Origin: Paraburkholderia unamae
GTDB taxonomy: Bacteria > Pseudomonadota > Gammaproteobacteria > Burkholderiales > Burkholderiaceae
Length of the DNA: 64,000 nucleotides
Direction: 5' to 3'
Assembly: GCF_003268775.1 (NCBI RefSeq)
Contig: NZ_QLSU01000007.1
Coordinates: forward strand, 186,001 to 250,000
Shown here: one piece after another, positions 1-9,621 of the stretch
Position numbering within the stretch: position 1 is the stretch's first letter
Layout of the letters: each line of letters begins with the position of its first letter
Program-made: the position numbers and the translations under genes
The notes under the pieces: generated by a model
Databases searched by the model: none
What the model was told of the DNA's origin: nothing
The model's input: the letters and a program-made list of their open reading frames with translations, nothing else

Positions 1-97
1 AATTCAGAATCAGAAGAGCAAGCGGTGAGACACGCGGTGACAAGCGAGGCGCCAGCGTAGGCGTCACCGGCCGGGCAGGCGACCGGTGCTTCAGCGT

Positions 98-526
98 TCA
101 GCGGCGCGTCGACTGTGACGAGATGACTCGCCAACGGCCATCGTGCCGGACAAACACGTCGGTAAACGTGAAGTCCATGTACTGCGTCGATTGCGGAGGT
201 TGATAGCGATTGATGCCCTGCACGACGGCCGTATCGCCATTCAGACTCACCTGCATGTCGCGCAGCGTCTGCGTAGCGCCGGCTGGCGGCGGCGGAGCGT
301 TCATGACGTCAGCCTTGGTCCGTCGAACGCCACTGGGCGTCGTCTCGATGTAGGAGTCGTCGAGCAGTTGATCGAGCACCGTCCGGTCATGCGTAGGCGC
401 GGCATCCACCCAGCTTTGCTCGAGCTGTAGCAATGCCGCCTGATCGGCCTGCGGCGTGGCGTGTGCGACGCTGGCTCCTGCGAGCAGGAGCGCGGCGCAC
501 AGCTTCATAAGCGTGCGTTTCATCAT
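98..526 (-). CDS. Secreted SnoaL/DUF4440-like (NTF2-fold) protein
   Basis: The predicted protein is 142 aa. It opens with a typical Sec signal peptide (basic MMKRTLMK, hydrophobic LCAALLLAGA, likely cleavage after AHA near residue 23). The mature part resembles the SnoaL/DUF4440 NTF2-like fold: an N-terminal helix ending in LEQSWVDA, the segment LLDDSYIETTPSG, and a C-terminal strand pair with DVFVRHDGRWRVISSQ. Members of this fold are small periplasmic or cytosolic proteins, often without a known reaction, so no substrate is assigned. The ATG at 526 is chosen over an upstream in-frame start at 592 because it begins the signal peptide and follows AGGA at a suitable distance. It is a single gene, in the same direction as pyrF but separated by about 160 bp. 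Confidence 0.8.
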   Translation of the reverse strand: MMKRTLMKLCAALLLAGASVAHATPQADQAALLQLEQSWVDAAPTHDRTVLDQLLDDSYIETTPSGVRRTKADVMNAPPPPAGATQTLRDMQVSLNGDTAVVQGINRYQPPQSTQYMDFTFTDVFVRHDGRWRVISSQSTRR

Positions 527-684
527 CGTCAAAGTCCTGAAAACCATTTCGAGCGGGGGCGTGAGCCTATCAAACGGATCGCAGCGCAACACGTCGCGCC
601 GCGCGTAAATCGTCTGAGTCAGCCCACTCCATTGATGCTAATCACTAAAACCGCTCGATCGAATAGGACTTCTTCGAAACACAC

Positions 685-1500
685 TCAACGGTACGCGTTG
701 ATCTTGTCGCGCGTGGCCATCGCGGCCGTTGCAGCCGCCTGCGCGTAATCCTCGCCCTTGCTCGCGTAGATGATCGCGCGCGACGAGTTGATGAGCATGC
801 CCGTGCCGTTGGCCGTGCGGCCGGCCTTCACGGTGGATTCCACATCGCCGCCCTGGGCGCCGATGCCGGGAATCAGCAGGGGCATGTCGCCCACGATCGC
901 GCGAACCGTCTCGATTTCCTTCGGGAAGGTTGCGCCCACCACGAGGCCCAGTTCACCGCTCGCGTTCCACTTCTGCGCGGCGAGGCCCGCGACGATCTGA
1001 TAGAGCGGCTTGCCATCCACCGTCAGGAATTGCAGGTCGGAGCCGCCGGGGTTCGAGGTGCGGCACAGCACGATCACCCCTTTGCCCTTGTGTTCGAGCC
1101 ACGGCTCGATCGAATCGAAGCCCATATAGGGATTGACCGTCACCGCGTCGGCCTTGAAGCGCTCGAACGCTTCGCGTGCGTACTGCTCGGCCGTGCTGCC
1201 GATGTCGCCGCGCTTGGCGTCGAGGATCACGGGCAGGCCGGGATGCTTCTCGTGGACGTGCGCGATCAGCGCTTCGAGCTGGTCTTCGGCGCGATGCGCG
1301 GCGAAGTACGCGATTTGCGGTTTGAACGAGCACGCGTAGGGCGCCGTGGCGTCGACGATGTCGCGGCAGAACTCGAAGATCGCGTCGCTGCGGCCGTTGA
1401 GTGCGGCCGGGAATTTCGTCGGCTCGGGGTCGAGGCCCACGCACAGCAGCGAGCCGGTGCGCTGCCAGGCAGCGCCGAGGGTCTGGGTAAAGGAAGTCAT
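685..1500 (-). CDS. pyrF: Orotidine 5'-phosphate decarboxylase
   Basis: This 271-aa enzyme converts OMP to UMP, the last step of de novo pyrimidine synthesis, in the cytoplasm. It belongs to the type-2 (longer, about 270 aa) OMP decarboxylases of beta-proteobacteria. Visible signatures are [14 protein letters not shown] near the N-terminus, the catalytic-loop segment [13 protein letters not shown] with its D-x-K-x-x-D pattern around residues 92-98, [13 protein letters not shown], and the phosphate-binding end [16 protein letters not shown]. The ATG at 1500 gives the family's usual N-terminus. Ahead of it is the end of the sugar cluster, with about 200 bp and a strong hairpin between, so it is probably transcribed separately. 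Confidence 0.97.
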   Translation of the reverse strand: MTSFTQTLGAAWQRTGSLLCVGLDPEPTKFPAALNGRSDAIFEFCRDIVDATAPYACSFKPQIAYFAAHRAEDQLEALIAHVHEKHPGLPVILDAKRGDIGSTAEQYAREAFERFKADAVTVNPYMGFDSIEPWLEHKGKGVIVLCRTSNPGGSDLQFLTVDGKPLYQIVAGLAAQKWNASGELGLVVGATFPKEIETVRAIVGDMPLLIPGIGAQGGDVESTVKAGRTANGTGMLINSSRAIIYASKGEDYAQAAATAAMATRDKINAYR

Positions 1501-1610
1501 GGTGTTTGCTCGCGGCGAGCCGGTGAAGGGAAAACGGCGCGTATTTTACCCGGCTTGGCGGGCGGCGCTCCGGGCGGCCGCCATCGGCGCGCTCTTGCAA
1601 GCCGAATGGC

Positions 1611-1643
1611 CGCCGCGCCGCCGGTTTGCCCGGCGGCGCGGCG
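1611..1643. terminator. GC-rich hairpin after the sugar cluster
   Basis: A perfect 14-bp stem (1611-1624 pairing with 1630-1643) surrounds a TTTGC loop. It lies about 65 bp past the stop of the epimerase gene and before pyrF. No T-run follows on either strand, so it may be a factor-dependent terminator or a 3' mRNA-protecting structure. Confidence 0.45.
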
Positions 1644-1707
1644 CATTATCGTTAGACGAATCAGACGGCCGTGCTCCGGCGCGAGCGCCGCGCCGGGCAG
1701 GCCGTTC

Positions 1708-2910
1708 TCAGCCGCGCCCGCGCGTGCCCTTGCCGCCCCGACCGCCCGCCCGGCCCCGTGCGCCGGCGCGATGGGGGCTCGCCATCGCGCGCATGTCCAT
1801 GCGCTCCACGGTGAAGGAAAAGCGCCGCACGAGCCGCTCGCCTTGGGCGAGCACAGTCATGCCGTTGGCGTCGGCGCCGCCGTGCAGGTTCACGGCGTTG
1901 ATCGGATGGTCGACCGGCTCGAAGCAGAAGAAGTCCGCGCCGGGCGGCGTGTAGAGCACGTAATAGTCGGTGTTGGCGCAGATCGACAGCGAAAGCCGGC
2001 GGCGCTCCCACACTACGGCCGCGCGCCCGCTCCAGCCGCTGAAGGCGTGATTCACGAGCTGCTCAGGCAGCGGATAGGCGACGCCGAACTGCCAGGCGGG
2101 CGGCGCGGGCACGTGGCGCACCGGCAGCCAGTCGTCGCCGGAGAGCCAGAGGCCGCTTGCGGGCGCGGAAAGCTCGGTGCTCGCGTCGCGCGCGAGGAAC
2201 GGATGCACGCCGAGACCGAACGGCAGTGCGTCGCGCCCCGTGTTTTCCACTTCCAGCGCGATGCCGAGCGTGGCGCCGTCGAGCGCATAGGTGAGCGTCG
2301 CGCGGTACGAATAGGGCTCGCCCGTGCTGCGGTCGAGCACGAGCGTCACGTTCTCGCGATCGGCGCTGGCGACGCTCCAGGGCGCGAGCCAGCCGTCACC
2401 GTGAATCGGCAGCGGCTCGCTTGCGCGATTGCGCGGGACTTCGACATCGCGGCCGCCAAAGTGAAAGCGCCCTTCGCCGATACGGTTCGAATACGGCAGC
2501 AGCGGGTAGCACGCCAGCTCGTTCGGGTCCATGCGCGCGCTCACGCGTTCGCAGCGGCGGAACACGGGTTCGAGCGCGCCTTCGCTGCGCCAGTCGAAGC
2601 GCGTGATCCCGCCGCCCAGTTGCGGCGCAACGTCGAGCCGCAGATACGCGTTGGCCAGCGTCACGCAGGCCACGTCGCTCGTGCCGGCCGCGCCGATGGC
2701 GACCGCCGAGGTGCTGGGCCCCGGCAGAACGGGATGGGTGGTGGCTTCCAGCCGTGCGCGGCGCGCGGCTGCGGGCGAGGCAGGCGAAGCCGTCGAGGTG
2801 GGGGAAGTGGGCATTGGCGATGAAGCGGCGGCGTTCGACGCCGCGGCCGACGCACGGGGACTCGCGGTGGAACGGTCGGGTTGACGCACAGCGGAATTCG
2901 CGACGCTCAT
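1708..2910 (-). CDS. Aldose 1-epimerase (galactose mutarotase family)
   Basis: This is a 400-aa protein of the GalM/aldose epimerase family, which interconverts alpha and beta anomers of hexoses such as galactose. Supporting segments are the substrate-facing YSNRIGEGRF, the strand FGLGVHPFLA carrying the family histidine, the repeated beta-strand architecture, and the late PPGADFFCFEPVDHP region. The first 60-70 residues are a low-complexity Ala/Ser/Thr/Pro extension that looks dispensable, and the C-terminus is Gly/Arg-rich. The ATG at 2910 is chosen because GAGGAG precedes it by six bases; the reading frame extends further upstream without a comparable site. It is the last gene of the galactose/arabinose cluster, where it would supply the anomer used by the sugar dehydrogenase. 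Confidence 0.87.
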   Translation of the reverse strand: MSVANSAVRQPDRSTASPRASAAASNAAASSPMPTSPTSTASPASPAAARRARLEATTHPVLPGPSTSAVAIGAAGTSDVACVTLANAYLRLDVAPQLGGGITRFDWRSEGALEPVFRRCERVSARMDPNELACYPLLPYSNRIGEGRFHFGGRDVEVPRNRASEPLPIHGDGWLAPWSVASADRENVTLVLDRSTGEPYSYRATLTYALDGATLGIALEVENTGRDALPFGLGVHPFLARDASTELSAPASGLWLSGDDWLPVRHVPAPPAWQFGVAYPLPEQLVNHAFSGWSGRAAVVWERRRLSLSICANTDYYVLYTPPGADFFCFEPVDHPINAVNLHGGADANGMTVLAQGERLVRRFSFTVERMDMRAMASPHRAGARGRAGGRGGKGTRGRG

Positions 2911-3224
2911 AAGCTGCTCCTCGAGAGGCATGTTTGATTGCCGCCGCGAACGACGGCTCACCGGTGGCCTGCCGATGCCGTGCGCTCACTCTCGCAGGGT
3001 CCGGCGGCCGCTTCTTGTGCTTGCCCTTCACCTTCTGGTCTTGCAGGTACGGCCGACTGCGTGTTTCCGATCGACTGCATCTGTTGCCGAAGAACAACGA
3101 CTATCCGTCTGTTTGCGGTGTGCGCGCGGGGTTGAGGCTTACAGCTTGCTTCGGTGCGGCGCGCGCGGGCCGCTGCCCGAATCGATGCGGGTGCGCTTGC
3201 GGGCAGTGCTTGATACAGCCCGCC
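2911..3224. other. Intergenic stretch inside the sugar cluster
   Basis: About 314 bp separate the lactonase gene from the epimerase gene on the same strand. Only the GAGGAG ribosome site of the epimerase was recognised. Open frames here on both strands show no family resemblance and look like GC-rich shadows. The gap is large enough to hold a separate promoter, but no clear -35/-10 pair was identified. Confidence 0.5.
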
Positions 3225-4163
3225 TCAAGCACGCCGGCGCCCCTGAAACCGCGGTTCTTCAAGGCCCTGGCGGCCGATTCGAACCGAGAACACGCCGCCT
3301 GCGTGCGGCTCGCGCGCGAGTGTTTCCTCCTCCATCTCCTCGCGCGCGCTCGTGACATAAAGCGTGTCCAGAAGCGCACCGCCGAGCGTAACGCAGCTTG
3401 GCTGCGCTGTGGGAATCTTTACTCGCTCGGTTTCCACGCCATCCACACCGTAACGCACCACTCGCTCGCCGCCCCATTGCGCGTTCCAGAGGCCGCCTTC
3501 GGCATCGACGGTGGAGCCGTCTGGCACGCCGGAGGCGTCGCCGAGCTTCACGAACGTACGTTCGTTTGCAATCGTGCCGTCCGCGCCGTAATCGCAGGCG
3601 CGAATCTCGCGCGTGGGCGAATCGCAGTAATACATCGTCGCGCCGTCGGGGCTGAATGCAATGCTGTTCGAGATGGCGGGCGCGGGCAGCGGCAGCCGCT
3701 CGAGCGTGAGGTCATGGTTCAGACGATAGAAGCCACCGATCGCCTCCCGGGGCGTCGCCTCGTATTTGGTGCCGAACACGAAGCGGCCCTGGCGGTCGCA
3801 GCGCCCGTCGTTCAGGCGCGTGGGCACGCCGGGTTCGACTTCGACGATGGTCTCGATCGCGCCCGTTTCCAGATCGAAGAACGCAAGCTGTGAGGCAAGG
3901 CCCAGCAGCAGCGTGCGCTCGTCCTCGCACAGCGCGAAGCACGCGAGGCGCTCGGGCATGTCCCACGTGAGATGCTTGCCTTCGCGCACGTCGTAGCGTT
4001 GCAGGCGCTTGCCCGAGATGTCGACCCAGTACAGCCGCCCGCTGCGCGCGCACCAGGTCGCGCCTTCGCCCAGTTCGCATTTCGCGTGAACGAGCAGTTC
4101 GGCTACCGGGTCGTCCAGTGCGTCGCCGCCGGCGCCAGCGTTTGCGTTTTCGTTTGCGCTCAT
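3225..4163 (-). CDS. SMP-30/gluconolactonase-family sugar lactonase
   Basis: This 312-aa beta-propeller lactonase would hydrolyse the galactono- or arabinono-lactone made by the neighbouring dehydrogenase to the free aldonate. Family features are the opening LGEGATWCARSGRLYWVDI with the metal-binding glutamate, RLNDGRCDRQGRFVFGT (metal-binding Asn), NSIAFSPDGATMYYCDSPT with the conserved Asn and Asp ligands, and DASGVPDGSTVDAEGGLWNA. The start at 4163 overlaps the upstream SDR stop in an ATGA, so the two are translationally coupled. A longer in-frame reading into the SDR gene is rejected for that reason. Substrate specificity is inferred from context only. Confidence 0.9.
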   Translation of the reverse strand: MSANENANAGAGGDALDDPVAELLVHAKCELGEGATWCARSGRLYWVDISGKRLQRYDVREGKHLTWDMPERLACFALCEDERTLLLGLASQLAFFDLETGAIETIVEVEPGVPTRLNDGRCDRQGRFVFGTKYEATPREAIGGFYRLNHDLTLERLPLPAPAISNSIAFSPDGATMYYCDSPTREIRACDYGADGTIANERTFVKLGDASGVPDGSTVDAEGGLWNAQWGGERVVRYGVDGVETERVKIPTAQPSCVTLGGALLDTLYVTSAREEMEEETLAREPHAGGVFSVRIGRQGLEEPRFQGRRRA

Positions 4164-4996
4164 GCCCAGCCTCCATCCACCACGATGTCCTGCGCGGTGA
4201 TCATCCGGCTGTCGTCGGCGGCGAGGAATAGCGCCATGCGCGCGAGGTCCGCGGGCAACAGTTCGGCGTCGATGCACTGGCCCCGCCTGATGCTCTCGCG
4301 GCCTTCGTCGGTGAGCCACAGGCGGCGTTGCTTGTCCGTCATCACCCAGCCGGGCACGAGCGAATTCACACGAATGCCGTACCGCCCGAGGTCCTTCGCG
4401 AGGCCGCGCGTGAGGCCCTGCACCGCCGACTTGCTCATCGTATAGACGGGCATCTCGGCCTGCTTGAGCATCCAGCTAATCGAACCCAGATTGACGATCG
4501 AGCCCGCGCGCGCCTCCTTCATGTCTTCCGCCACGGCCTGCGCCGCGAAGAGTTGATGGCGCAAGTTCACGGCGACGCCCGCATCGAACGATTCGGGCGT
4601 CACTTCCGCCAGCGTGTGCCGTTTGTCGTTCGCGGCGTTGTTCACGAGCACCTGGATCGGCCCGAGCGCCGCCTTCACGTCGGCGATGGCGGCGCGCAGG
4701 GCCGGGATATCGGCGAGATCGACATTGGCGAACAGCGGCTTGTGGCGCGAGTCGCCGAGTTCGTCGGCGAGCGCCTGTCCCGCGCTCGTGTCGATATCGA
4801 AGAACGCCACGCGGGCGCCCTGCGCCGCGAAGTGCTCGACGAACGACGCGCCGATGCCGGTCGCGCCGCCCGTGACGAGCACCACGCGGTCGGCCAGGCT
4901 CGGATAACGCGCGTAGTTTTCGTGCGCGTGGCGCGTGAGCGCATTAGCGGGTGAATTCACGGGTGAATTCGCGGGCGAATTTGCGTTGAGCGACAT
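4160..4996 (-). CDS. SDR-family sugar 1-dehydrogenase (galactose/arabinose type)
   Basis: This 278-aa classical short-chain dehydrogenase has the NAD(P)-binding TGGATGIGAS motif after LADRVVLV, a VNNAAND active-site support strand, and catalytic YTMSK with the paired serine in VNLGSISW. Because it sits between an araFGH-type transporter and an SMP-30 lactonase, the likely reaction is oxidation of D-galactose and/or L-arabinose to the lactone. This is inferred from context, and the other SDR in the cluster at 8842 is an alternative for this step. The N-terminus carries an NSPA/NSPV repeat of about 16 residues encoded by a 12-bp DNA repeat. The ATG at 4996 follows AAGGA. The 3' end overlaps the lactonase start by four bases. 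Confidence 0.85.
   Translation of the reverse strand: MSLNANSPANSPVNSPANALTRHAHENYARYPSLADRVVLVTGGATGIGASFVEHFAAQGARVAFFDIDTSAGQALADELGDSRHKPLFANVDLADIPALRAAIADVKAALGPIQVLVNNAANDKRHTLAEVTPESFDAGVAVNLRHQLFAAQAVAEDMKEARAGSIVNLGSISWMLKQAEMPVYTMSKSAVQGLTRGLAKDLGRYGIRVNSLVPGWVMTDKQRRLWLTDEGRESIRRGQCIDAELLPADLARMALFLAADDSRMITAQDIVVDGGWA
4948..4983 (-). repeat. Three 12-bp tandem units in an SDR N-terminus
   Basis: Three near-identical 12-bp units (CGGGTGAATTCA and variants) lie end to end and encode the NSP(A/V) repeats at the start of the SDR. They are in frame, so a change in copy number would keep the gene intact. Confidence 0.8.
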
Positions 4997-5029
4997 CGTT
5001 CTGGATTCCTTGTGTGACCGTCGGCAAAT

Positions 5030-6058
5030 TCAATCGCGCGCGCCGCGGTTCTTCAACTGGTCGAGCAGCACCGCCGCGAGCAGGATCGCGCCGCGCACGA
5101 GGTACTGATAGAACGCGTCGATGTTCATCAGGTTCATGACGTTCTCGACCGTCCCCATGATCAGCACGCCGATCACCACGCCCGAGATCGTCGCGCGCCC
5201 GCCCAGCAGCGACACGCCGCCCAGCACGCACGCCGAGATCACGTTCAGCTCGAAGCCTTCGGCCGCGTTCGGCTGTCCCGAGGTGATGCGCGAGGCGAGA
5301 ATCACGCCCGCGAGCGCCGTGACCGCGCCCTGGATCAGGAAGATCCAGACACGCGTGCGCTCGACCTTGATACCGGCGAGACGCGACGCCTCCGGATTGC
5401 CGCCGATCGCGAGCGTGTTGCGCCCGTACACGGTTTGATTGAGCATCACGCCAAACGCGATGAAGCACACGAGCGTGACCCAGATCGGCAGTTGCACGCC
5501 GAAGAACGATGCCGTGCCCATGGCGATGAACGTGTCCGACGACACACCCACGGCCTGGCCATGCGAGACGATGAAGCCGAGGCCCCGCACGATTTCCATC
5601 GTGGCGAGCGTGGTGATCAGCGCGTTGATGCGCAGGTACGCGATCACCGCGCCGTTCACGAAGCCGATCGCCGCGCCCGCCGCCACCGCCGCGACGATGG
5701 CGATGAACGTGTTGCCGGTCGCGTTGAGCACCATCGCGCAGAGCACGCCCGCGAACGCGACTGTCGAGCCCACGGAAAGGTCGAAGTCGCGCGAGGCGAG
5801 ACAGAACATCATCGTGCAGGCCACCATGCCGATCTGCGAGACCGACAGCGCGAGGCCGAGCATGTTCTCGATCGAGAAGAAGTGATCGACGGTCAGCGAC
5901 ATCACGATGAACATGACCGCGAAAATCACGATCAGGCTGTACTCGGTGATTTGCTGCCACCACTTCTGCTTGTCGGTGGGGCTTGGAATCAGCGCGTCGG
6001 CAACGCTTTTCGCGGCGCTGTTGGCAGACTCGGCCGCCAGGTTTTCTCTTGCTTGCAT
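5030..6058 (-). CDS. araH: Sugar ABC transporter permease, AraH type
   Basis: This is a 342-aa inner-membrane permease of the branched-chain/ribose-type ABC permease family. It has roughly eight to ten hydrophobic segments, beginning with YSLIVIFAVMFIVMSLTV, and the characteristic GSTVAFAGVLCAMV and YGRNTLAIGGNPEASRLAGI loop that contacts the ATPase. It forms the membrane channel of the AraFGH importer for L-arabinose/D-galactose. The ATG at 6058 is preferred because GGAGGAG lies eight bases upstream; an ATG at 6085 that overlaps the araG stop is the alternative and adds nine residues. The gene follows araG directly and precedes the SDR by about 33 bp. Confidence 0.93.
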   Translation of the reverse strand: MQARENLAAESANSAAKSVADALIPSPTDKQKWWQQITEYSLIVIFAVMFIVMSLTVDHFFSIENMLGLALSVSQIGMVACTMMFCLASRDFDLSVGSTVAFAGVLCAMVLNATGNTFIAIVAAVAAGAAIGFVNGAVIAYLRINALITTLATMEIVRGLGFIVSHGQAVGVSSDTFIAMGTASFFGVQLPIWVTLVCFIAFGVMLNQTVYGRNTLAIGGNPEASRLAGIKVERTRVWIFLIQGAVTALAGVILASRITSGQPNAAEGFELNVISACVLGGVSLLGGRATISGVVIGVLIMGTVENVMNLMNIDAFYQYLVRGAILLAAVLLDQLKNRGARD

Positions 6059-6081
6059 TTCAGTCACTCCTCCCCATCCAC

Positions 6082-7593
6082 TCATGCGGCTCTCGCCTGC
6101 GTGCGCTTGGGCAGCGCAAGGTCGAGCACCGCGTGTTCGCTCGCCGCGCTGCGCGGCAACTCGCCAGAAATGCGGCCTTCGCGCATCACCACGATGCGAT
6201 CCGACACGCCGAGCACCTCCGGCAACTCCGACGACACCATCACGATCGCGCAGCCGCGCGCGGCGAGCTGGTAGATCACGTTGTAGATTTCATGCTTCGC
6301 GCCCACGTCGATACCGCGTGTGGGCTCGTCGAGAATCACGACCTTCAGGTCAGGCTCGGCCAGCCAGCGCGACAGAATCGCTTTTTGCTGGTTGCCGCCC
6401 GAAAGAAAGCGGATTTTTTGGCGGCGGCTCGGCGTCTTGATCTTCAGCAGCTTGATGAAACGGTCCGCTGTTTCGGCTTCCTTCTTGCGGTCGAGGAACA
6501 TGCCCGCGCGCAGGAAATGCCGGCGGCAACTGATGTTGATGTTCTCCGAAACCGTTGCCATCGCAACGATACCCTGCTCCTTGCGGTCTTCGGGGCACAG
6601 CACGATGCCGTGGCGGATCGCGTCGCTCGCGCTTTTCACGCGAATGGTCTTGCCGTCCAGTTCGATCTCGCCCGCGCGCCGCTTGTGCGTGCCGTAGATG
6701 AGCTGCATGAGTTCGCTGCGCCCCGCGCCCACCAGGCCGAAAAAGCCGACGATCTCGCCCGCCTTCACCTCGAAGCTCGCCGCTTCGTTGAGCGGATGCC
6801 CTTCGATGCCGCGCACCGCGAAGCGCACGTTGCCCTGCTCGCGCGGCGTGTAGTTGTAGATGTCGCTGATCTCGCGGCCCACCATTTCGTGCACGAGCGT
6901 TTCACGCTTCACCTCTTCGAGCTTCTCGTGCGAGGCAACCTTGCGGCCGTCGCGGAAGATCGTGCAGGCGTTGCACAGCTCGTAGATCTCGTCCATGCGG
7001 TGCGAGATGTAGATGAGCGCGCGGTTATCGGCGCGCAGCTCGCGCACGAGCTTGAACAGCACTTCGGTCTCGCGGTGCGAGAGCGAGCTGGTCGGCTCGT
7101 CGAGCGCGATCACGCGCGCATTGCGCAAGAGCGCCTTGCAGATTTCCACCATCTGGCGCTGCGCAATGGAAAGCTTGCGCAGCTTCGCAGCCGGATCGAG
7201 ATCCACGCCCATTGCGGTGAGGCGCTCGCGCACGAACTTGCGCGCCTCGCCGCGCTTCACCCAGCCGAGCGCATTGGGCAACGCGCCGAGCAGCAGGTTT
7301 TCCGCAACGGTGAGATCGGGCACGTACTGCAATTCCTGGTGGATCACCGCGATGCCCGCGCCGATCGAAGCCGCTGCATCGGAGAAATGCACCTCGTTGC
7401 CATCCATCAGGATGCGGCCGGAATCGGGCTGATACTCGCCGCCGAGTATCTTCAGCAGCGTGGACTTGCCCGCGCCGTTCTCGCCCATGAGGCCGTGCAC
7501 TTCGCCCGCGTTCACGTCGAACGACACGCCGTCGAGCGCACGCACGCCTGGGAACACCTTGCCGATATTGTCAAAACGCAGTGTCGCTGACAC
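6082..7593 (-). CDS. araG: Sugar ABC transporter ATP-binding protein, AraG type
   Basis: This 503-aa protein is a tandem ATPase with two nucleotide-binding domains in one chain, typical of monosaccharide importers. The first domain has Walker [10 protein letters not shown] near residue 38, signature [12 protein letters not shown] and Walker [12 protein letters not shown]. The second domain has the usual altered P-loop GLVGAGRSE and signature LSGGNQQK with [20 protein letters not shown]. It energises uptake together with araH and the binding protein araF. The start codon is GTG, preceded by GAGAGGA; there is no ATG nearby. The gene overlaps the first in-frame ATG of araH. Confidence 0.95.
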   Translation of the reverse strand: MSATLRFDNIGKVFPGVRALDGVSFDVNAGEVHGLMGENGAGKSTLLKILGGEYQPDSGRILMDGNEVHFSDAAASIGAGIAVIHQELQYVPDLTVAENLLLGALPNALGWVKRGEARKFVRERLTAMGVDLDPAAKLRKLSIAQRQMVEICKALLRNARVIALDEPTSSLSHRETEVLFKLVRELRADNRALIYISHRMDEIYELCNACTIFRDGRKVASHEKLEEVKRETLVHEMVGREISDIYNYTPREQGNVRFAVRGIEGHPLNEAASFEVKAGEIVGFFGLVGAGRSELMQLIYGTHKRRAGEIELDGKTIRVKSASDAIRHGIVLCPEDRKEQGIVAMATVSENINISCRRHFLRAGMFLDRKKEAETADRFIKLLKIKTPSRRQKIRFLSGGNQQKAILSRWLAEPDLKVVILDEPTRGIDVGAKHEIYNVIYQLAARGCAIVMVSSELPEVLGVSDRIVVMREGRISGELPRSAASEHAVLDLALPKRTQARAA

Positions 7594-7694
7594 TTCGGTT
7601 TCCTCTCATTCGATTCGCTGCGGGCGCTCGCACCACCCTTGGTCTTGCGAGCGCCACGCAGCGGGAAACACCTCAAACCCCTTCCACCCTGCGC

Positions 7695-8699
7695 TTACTT
7701 CGAAGCGAGACCCATCTGCTGACGCACGCTCTCCACGTTGTCACGCGTGGCCAGCATGCCCGTCGTCAGCGTGAGCAGCGGCGGTTCCTTGCCTTGCGTG
7801 ATCCACGTGTACATCAGGTCCGAGGTTTCCTCGCCGTGACGCTTCGGGCTGATGATGACGGTGCCGTAGAAGCCCGTCGGCTGCGGCTTCTTGAACTCGT
7901 TGAGCGCCGAGTCCGAGCCGCCGATACCGATGCCGATCATGTTGTCGGCCTTGAAGCCGCGGCCTTCCGCTGCGCGCACGGCGCCGAGCACGCCTTCGTC
8001 GTTCAGCGCGTAGGCCACCCAGTGCTTGAACTGCGGGTTCTTCGTGAGCGCGATGTTGGCGGCGTTGAAGGCGTTTTCCGTGTCGGTCTTCGCCTGCGGC
8101 GCCTGGATGATGTTCGCCTTCGGGAAGCCTGCGGCGACCAGCGCATCGGTCGCGCCGCTCGTGCGGTCATGGGCCGTCGGCAGCTGTTCGTAGGTCACGT
8201 CGATCGCGCCCACGTCCTTCATGTCCCAGCCGCGCTTCTTGATTTCGGCGGCAATGCCGTCGCCCACCTGCTTGCCGATGTTGTACGCCGAGATGCCCAT
8301 GTGCGGCACCGACTCGATCGGCTTGCCCGCGCCGTCCACGAGGCGGTCGTCCACGGTCATCATCTTGAGCTTGTCGGCCTTGGCCTTGGCGACGATGCCC
8401 GGCCCGAGCTTCACGTCAGGCGTGCAGATGATGAAGCCCTGCGCCTTTTGCGCGGCAAGGTTGTCGATCGCGCTCATCACCTTCTCGCCCGAAGGCGCGC
8501 CGATCTTCACGAGCGTGAAGCCCTTCTCCTTGGCCGCCATCTCCGCGAACTTCCATTCGTCCTGGAACCACGGCTCTTCGGGCTGCTTCACGAGAAAGCC
8601 GATCTTCACCTGGTCGGCGGCCTGCGTCACGGGCGCATGGCACAGCGCGGCCGTGGTGGTGGCGGCGGCCAGCAGCGTCAGAAAGATACGTCGTTGCAT
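7695..8699 (-). CDS. araF: Periplasmic sugar-binding protein, AraF type
   Basis: This 334-aa periplasmic binding protein feeds the AraGH importer. It has a cleavable signal peptide (RRIFLTLLAAATTTAALC, likely cut after TQA at residue 27) and then a typical class I sugar-binding fold starting VKIGFLVKQPEEPWFQDEW. Residues around MMTVDDRLVD, TSGATDALVAAGFP and YALNDEGVLGAVRAAEGRG match the arabinose-binding protein pattern closely, which is the basis for the AraF call; galactose may also be bound. An AGGAGA site precedes the ATG. It lies between the first SDR (142 bp upstream) and araG (101 bp downstream). Confidence 0.94.
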   Translation of the reverse strand: MQRRIFLTLLAAATTTAALCHAPVTQAADQVKIGFLVKQPEEPWFQDEWKFAEMAAKEKGFTLVKIGAPSGEKVMSAIDNLAAQKAQGFIICTPDVKLGPGIVAKAKADKLKMMTVDDRLVDGAGKPIESVPHMGISAYNIGKQVGDGIAAEIKKRGWDMKDVGAIDVTYEQLPTAHDRTSGATDALVAAGFPKANIIQAPQAKTDTENAFNAANIALTKNPQFKHWVAYALNDEGVLGAVRAAEGRGFKADNMIGIGIGGSDSALNEFKKPQPTGFYGTVIISPKRHGEETSDLMYTWITQGKEPPLLTLTTGMLATRDNVESVRQQMGLASK

Positions 8700-8841
8700 G
8701 TTGTCAGTCTCCTGTCTTCTTCAGTCACGGGAAGGGTGTCGGCCGCCTCTTCTTGTTCCCGCCGAGGCGCGCGGCCAGCGCTTCGGTGGATTCCTGCTTG
8801 TTCTTTTTTCCTTCGTGCTGCGAACGGCTTTTCTGTCTGGT

Positions 8842-9621
8842 TCAATCGTGATGCAACGCCGTGCGCCCGCCATCGATGGTGATGCAGCTCGCGTTGATGA
8901 ACGGCGCTTCGTCCGAGGCGAGGAACACCGCCGTCATCGCCACCTCCTCGGGCCGGCCGATGCGTTTCATCGGCGGCAGTTCCAGTGTGGCCTTGCGCGC
9001 CGCTTGCGGGTCGGGCTGCGCATTCCACCAGTCGTGCGTGAGCTGCGTTTCGATATAACCTGGCGCAATCGCATTCACGCGCACGTTGCGCGGCGCGTAC
9101 TCGATGCCGAGCGCGCGCGTGAGGCCGATCACGCCATGCTTCGCGACCGGGTACGGAAAGCAGCCCGGAATGATCTGGAACGCGTGCGTCGAGGCGATGT
9201 TGATGATGCTGCCCGCCCGCCGCTCGACCATGCCCGGCAACACGGCGCGGCAGCCGTTCCACACGCCGTCCAGGTCGACGGCGAAGCAGCGGCGCCAGTC
9301 GTCGTCGGTCATCGTGAGCGGGTCGGCGAACACGTTGATGCCCGCGTTGTTCACGAGCACGTCCACCGGGCCGAGCGCGCGTTGCGCTTCGTCCACGGCG
9401 GCGCGCACCGAGGCGGGCTGCGTCACGTCGGTCTGCACGGCGAGCGTTCGCGCGCCCTCGATCGCACCGGCGATCTCGCGCGCGGTGGCGTCGGCGTTCG
9501 CGCCGTCGAGCTCCGCGAGCACGACGGCCGCGCCCTCGGCGGCGAACGCGCGCGCGATCGCCGCGCCAATGCCGCGTCCGGCGCCGGTCACGAGTGCGAC
9601 CTTGCCCGTGAGCCGATTCAC
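8842..9621 (-). CDS. SDR-family oxidoreductase of the sugar cluster
   Basis: This 259-aa classical SDR has cofactor motif TGAGRGIGAA (residues about 12-21), VNNAGINVF, and the catalytic triad in INIASTHAFQ and YPVAKHG. It resembles sugar dehydrogenases of the L-fucose/2-keto-3-deoxy-fuconate and galactose type, so it may oxidise the sugar itself or a keto-deoxy intermediate; sequence alone does not decide. The start is a GTG at 9621 that overlaps the stop of dgoA in a GTGA, indicating translational coupling, and no ATG is available nearby. Its position directly after dgoA and before araF ties it to the same transcript. Confidence 0.85.
   Translation of the reverse strand: MNRLTGKVALVTGAGRGIGAAIARAFAAEGAAVVLAELDGANADATAREIAGAIEGARTLAVQTDVTQPASVRAAVDEAQRALGPVDVLVNNAGINVFADPLTMTDDDWRRCFAVDLDGVWNGCRAVLPGMVERRAGSIINIASTHAFQIIPGCFPYPVAKHGVIGLTRALGIEYAPRNVRVNAIAPGYIETQLTHDWWNAQPDPQAARKATLELPPMKRIGRPEEVAMTAVFLASDEAPFINASCITIDGGRTALHHD

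Noticed and set aside
1..97. Left-edge segment
   Set aside because: No gene, repeat or clear hairpin could be supported in these 97 bases.
2930..3380. Several short overlapping frames between the epimerase and lactonase genes
   Set aside because: No frame shows family similarity, ribosome site or codon pattern different from random GC-rich sequence.
5983..7590. Plus-strand open frame opposite araG (over 500 codons)
   Set aside because: Shadow of the conserved ATPase gene, rich in His/Arg/Ala with no recognisable domain.
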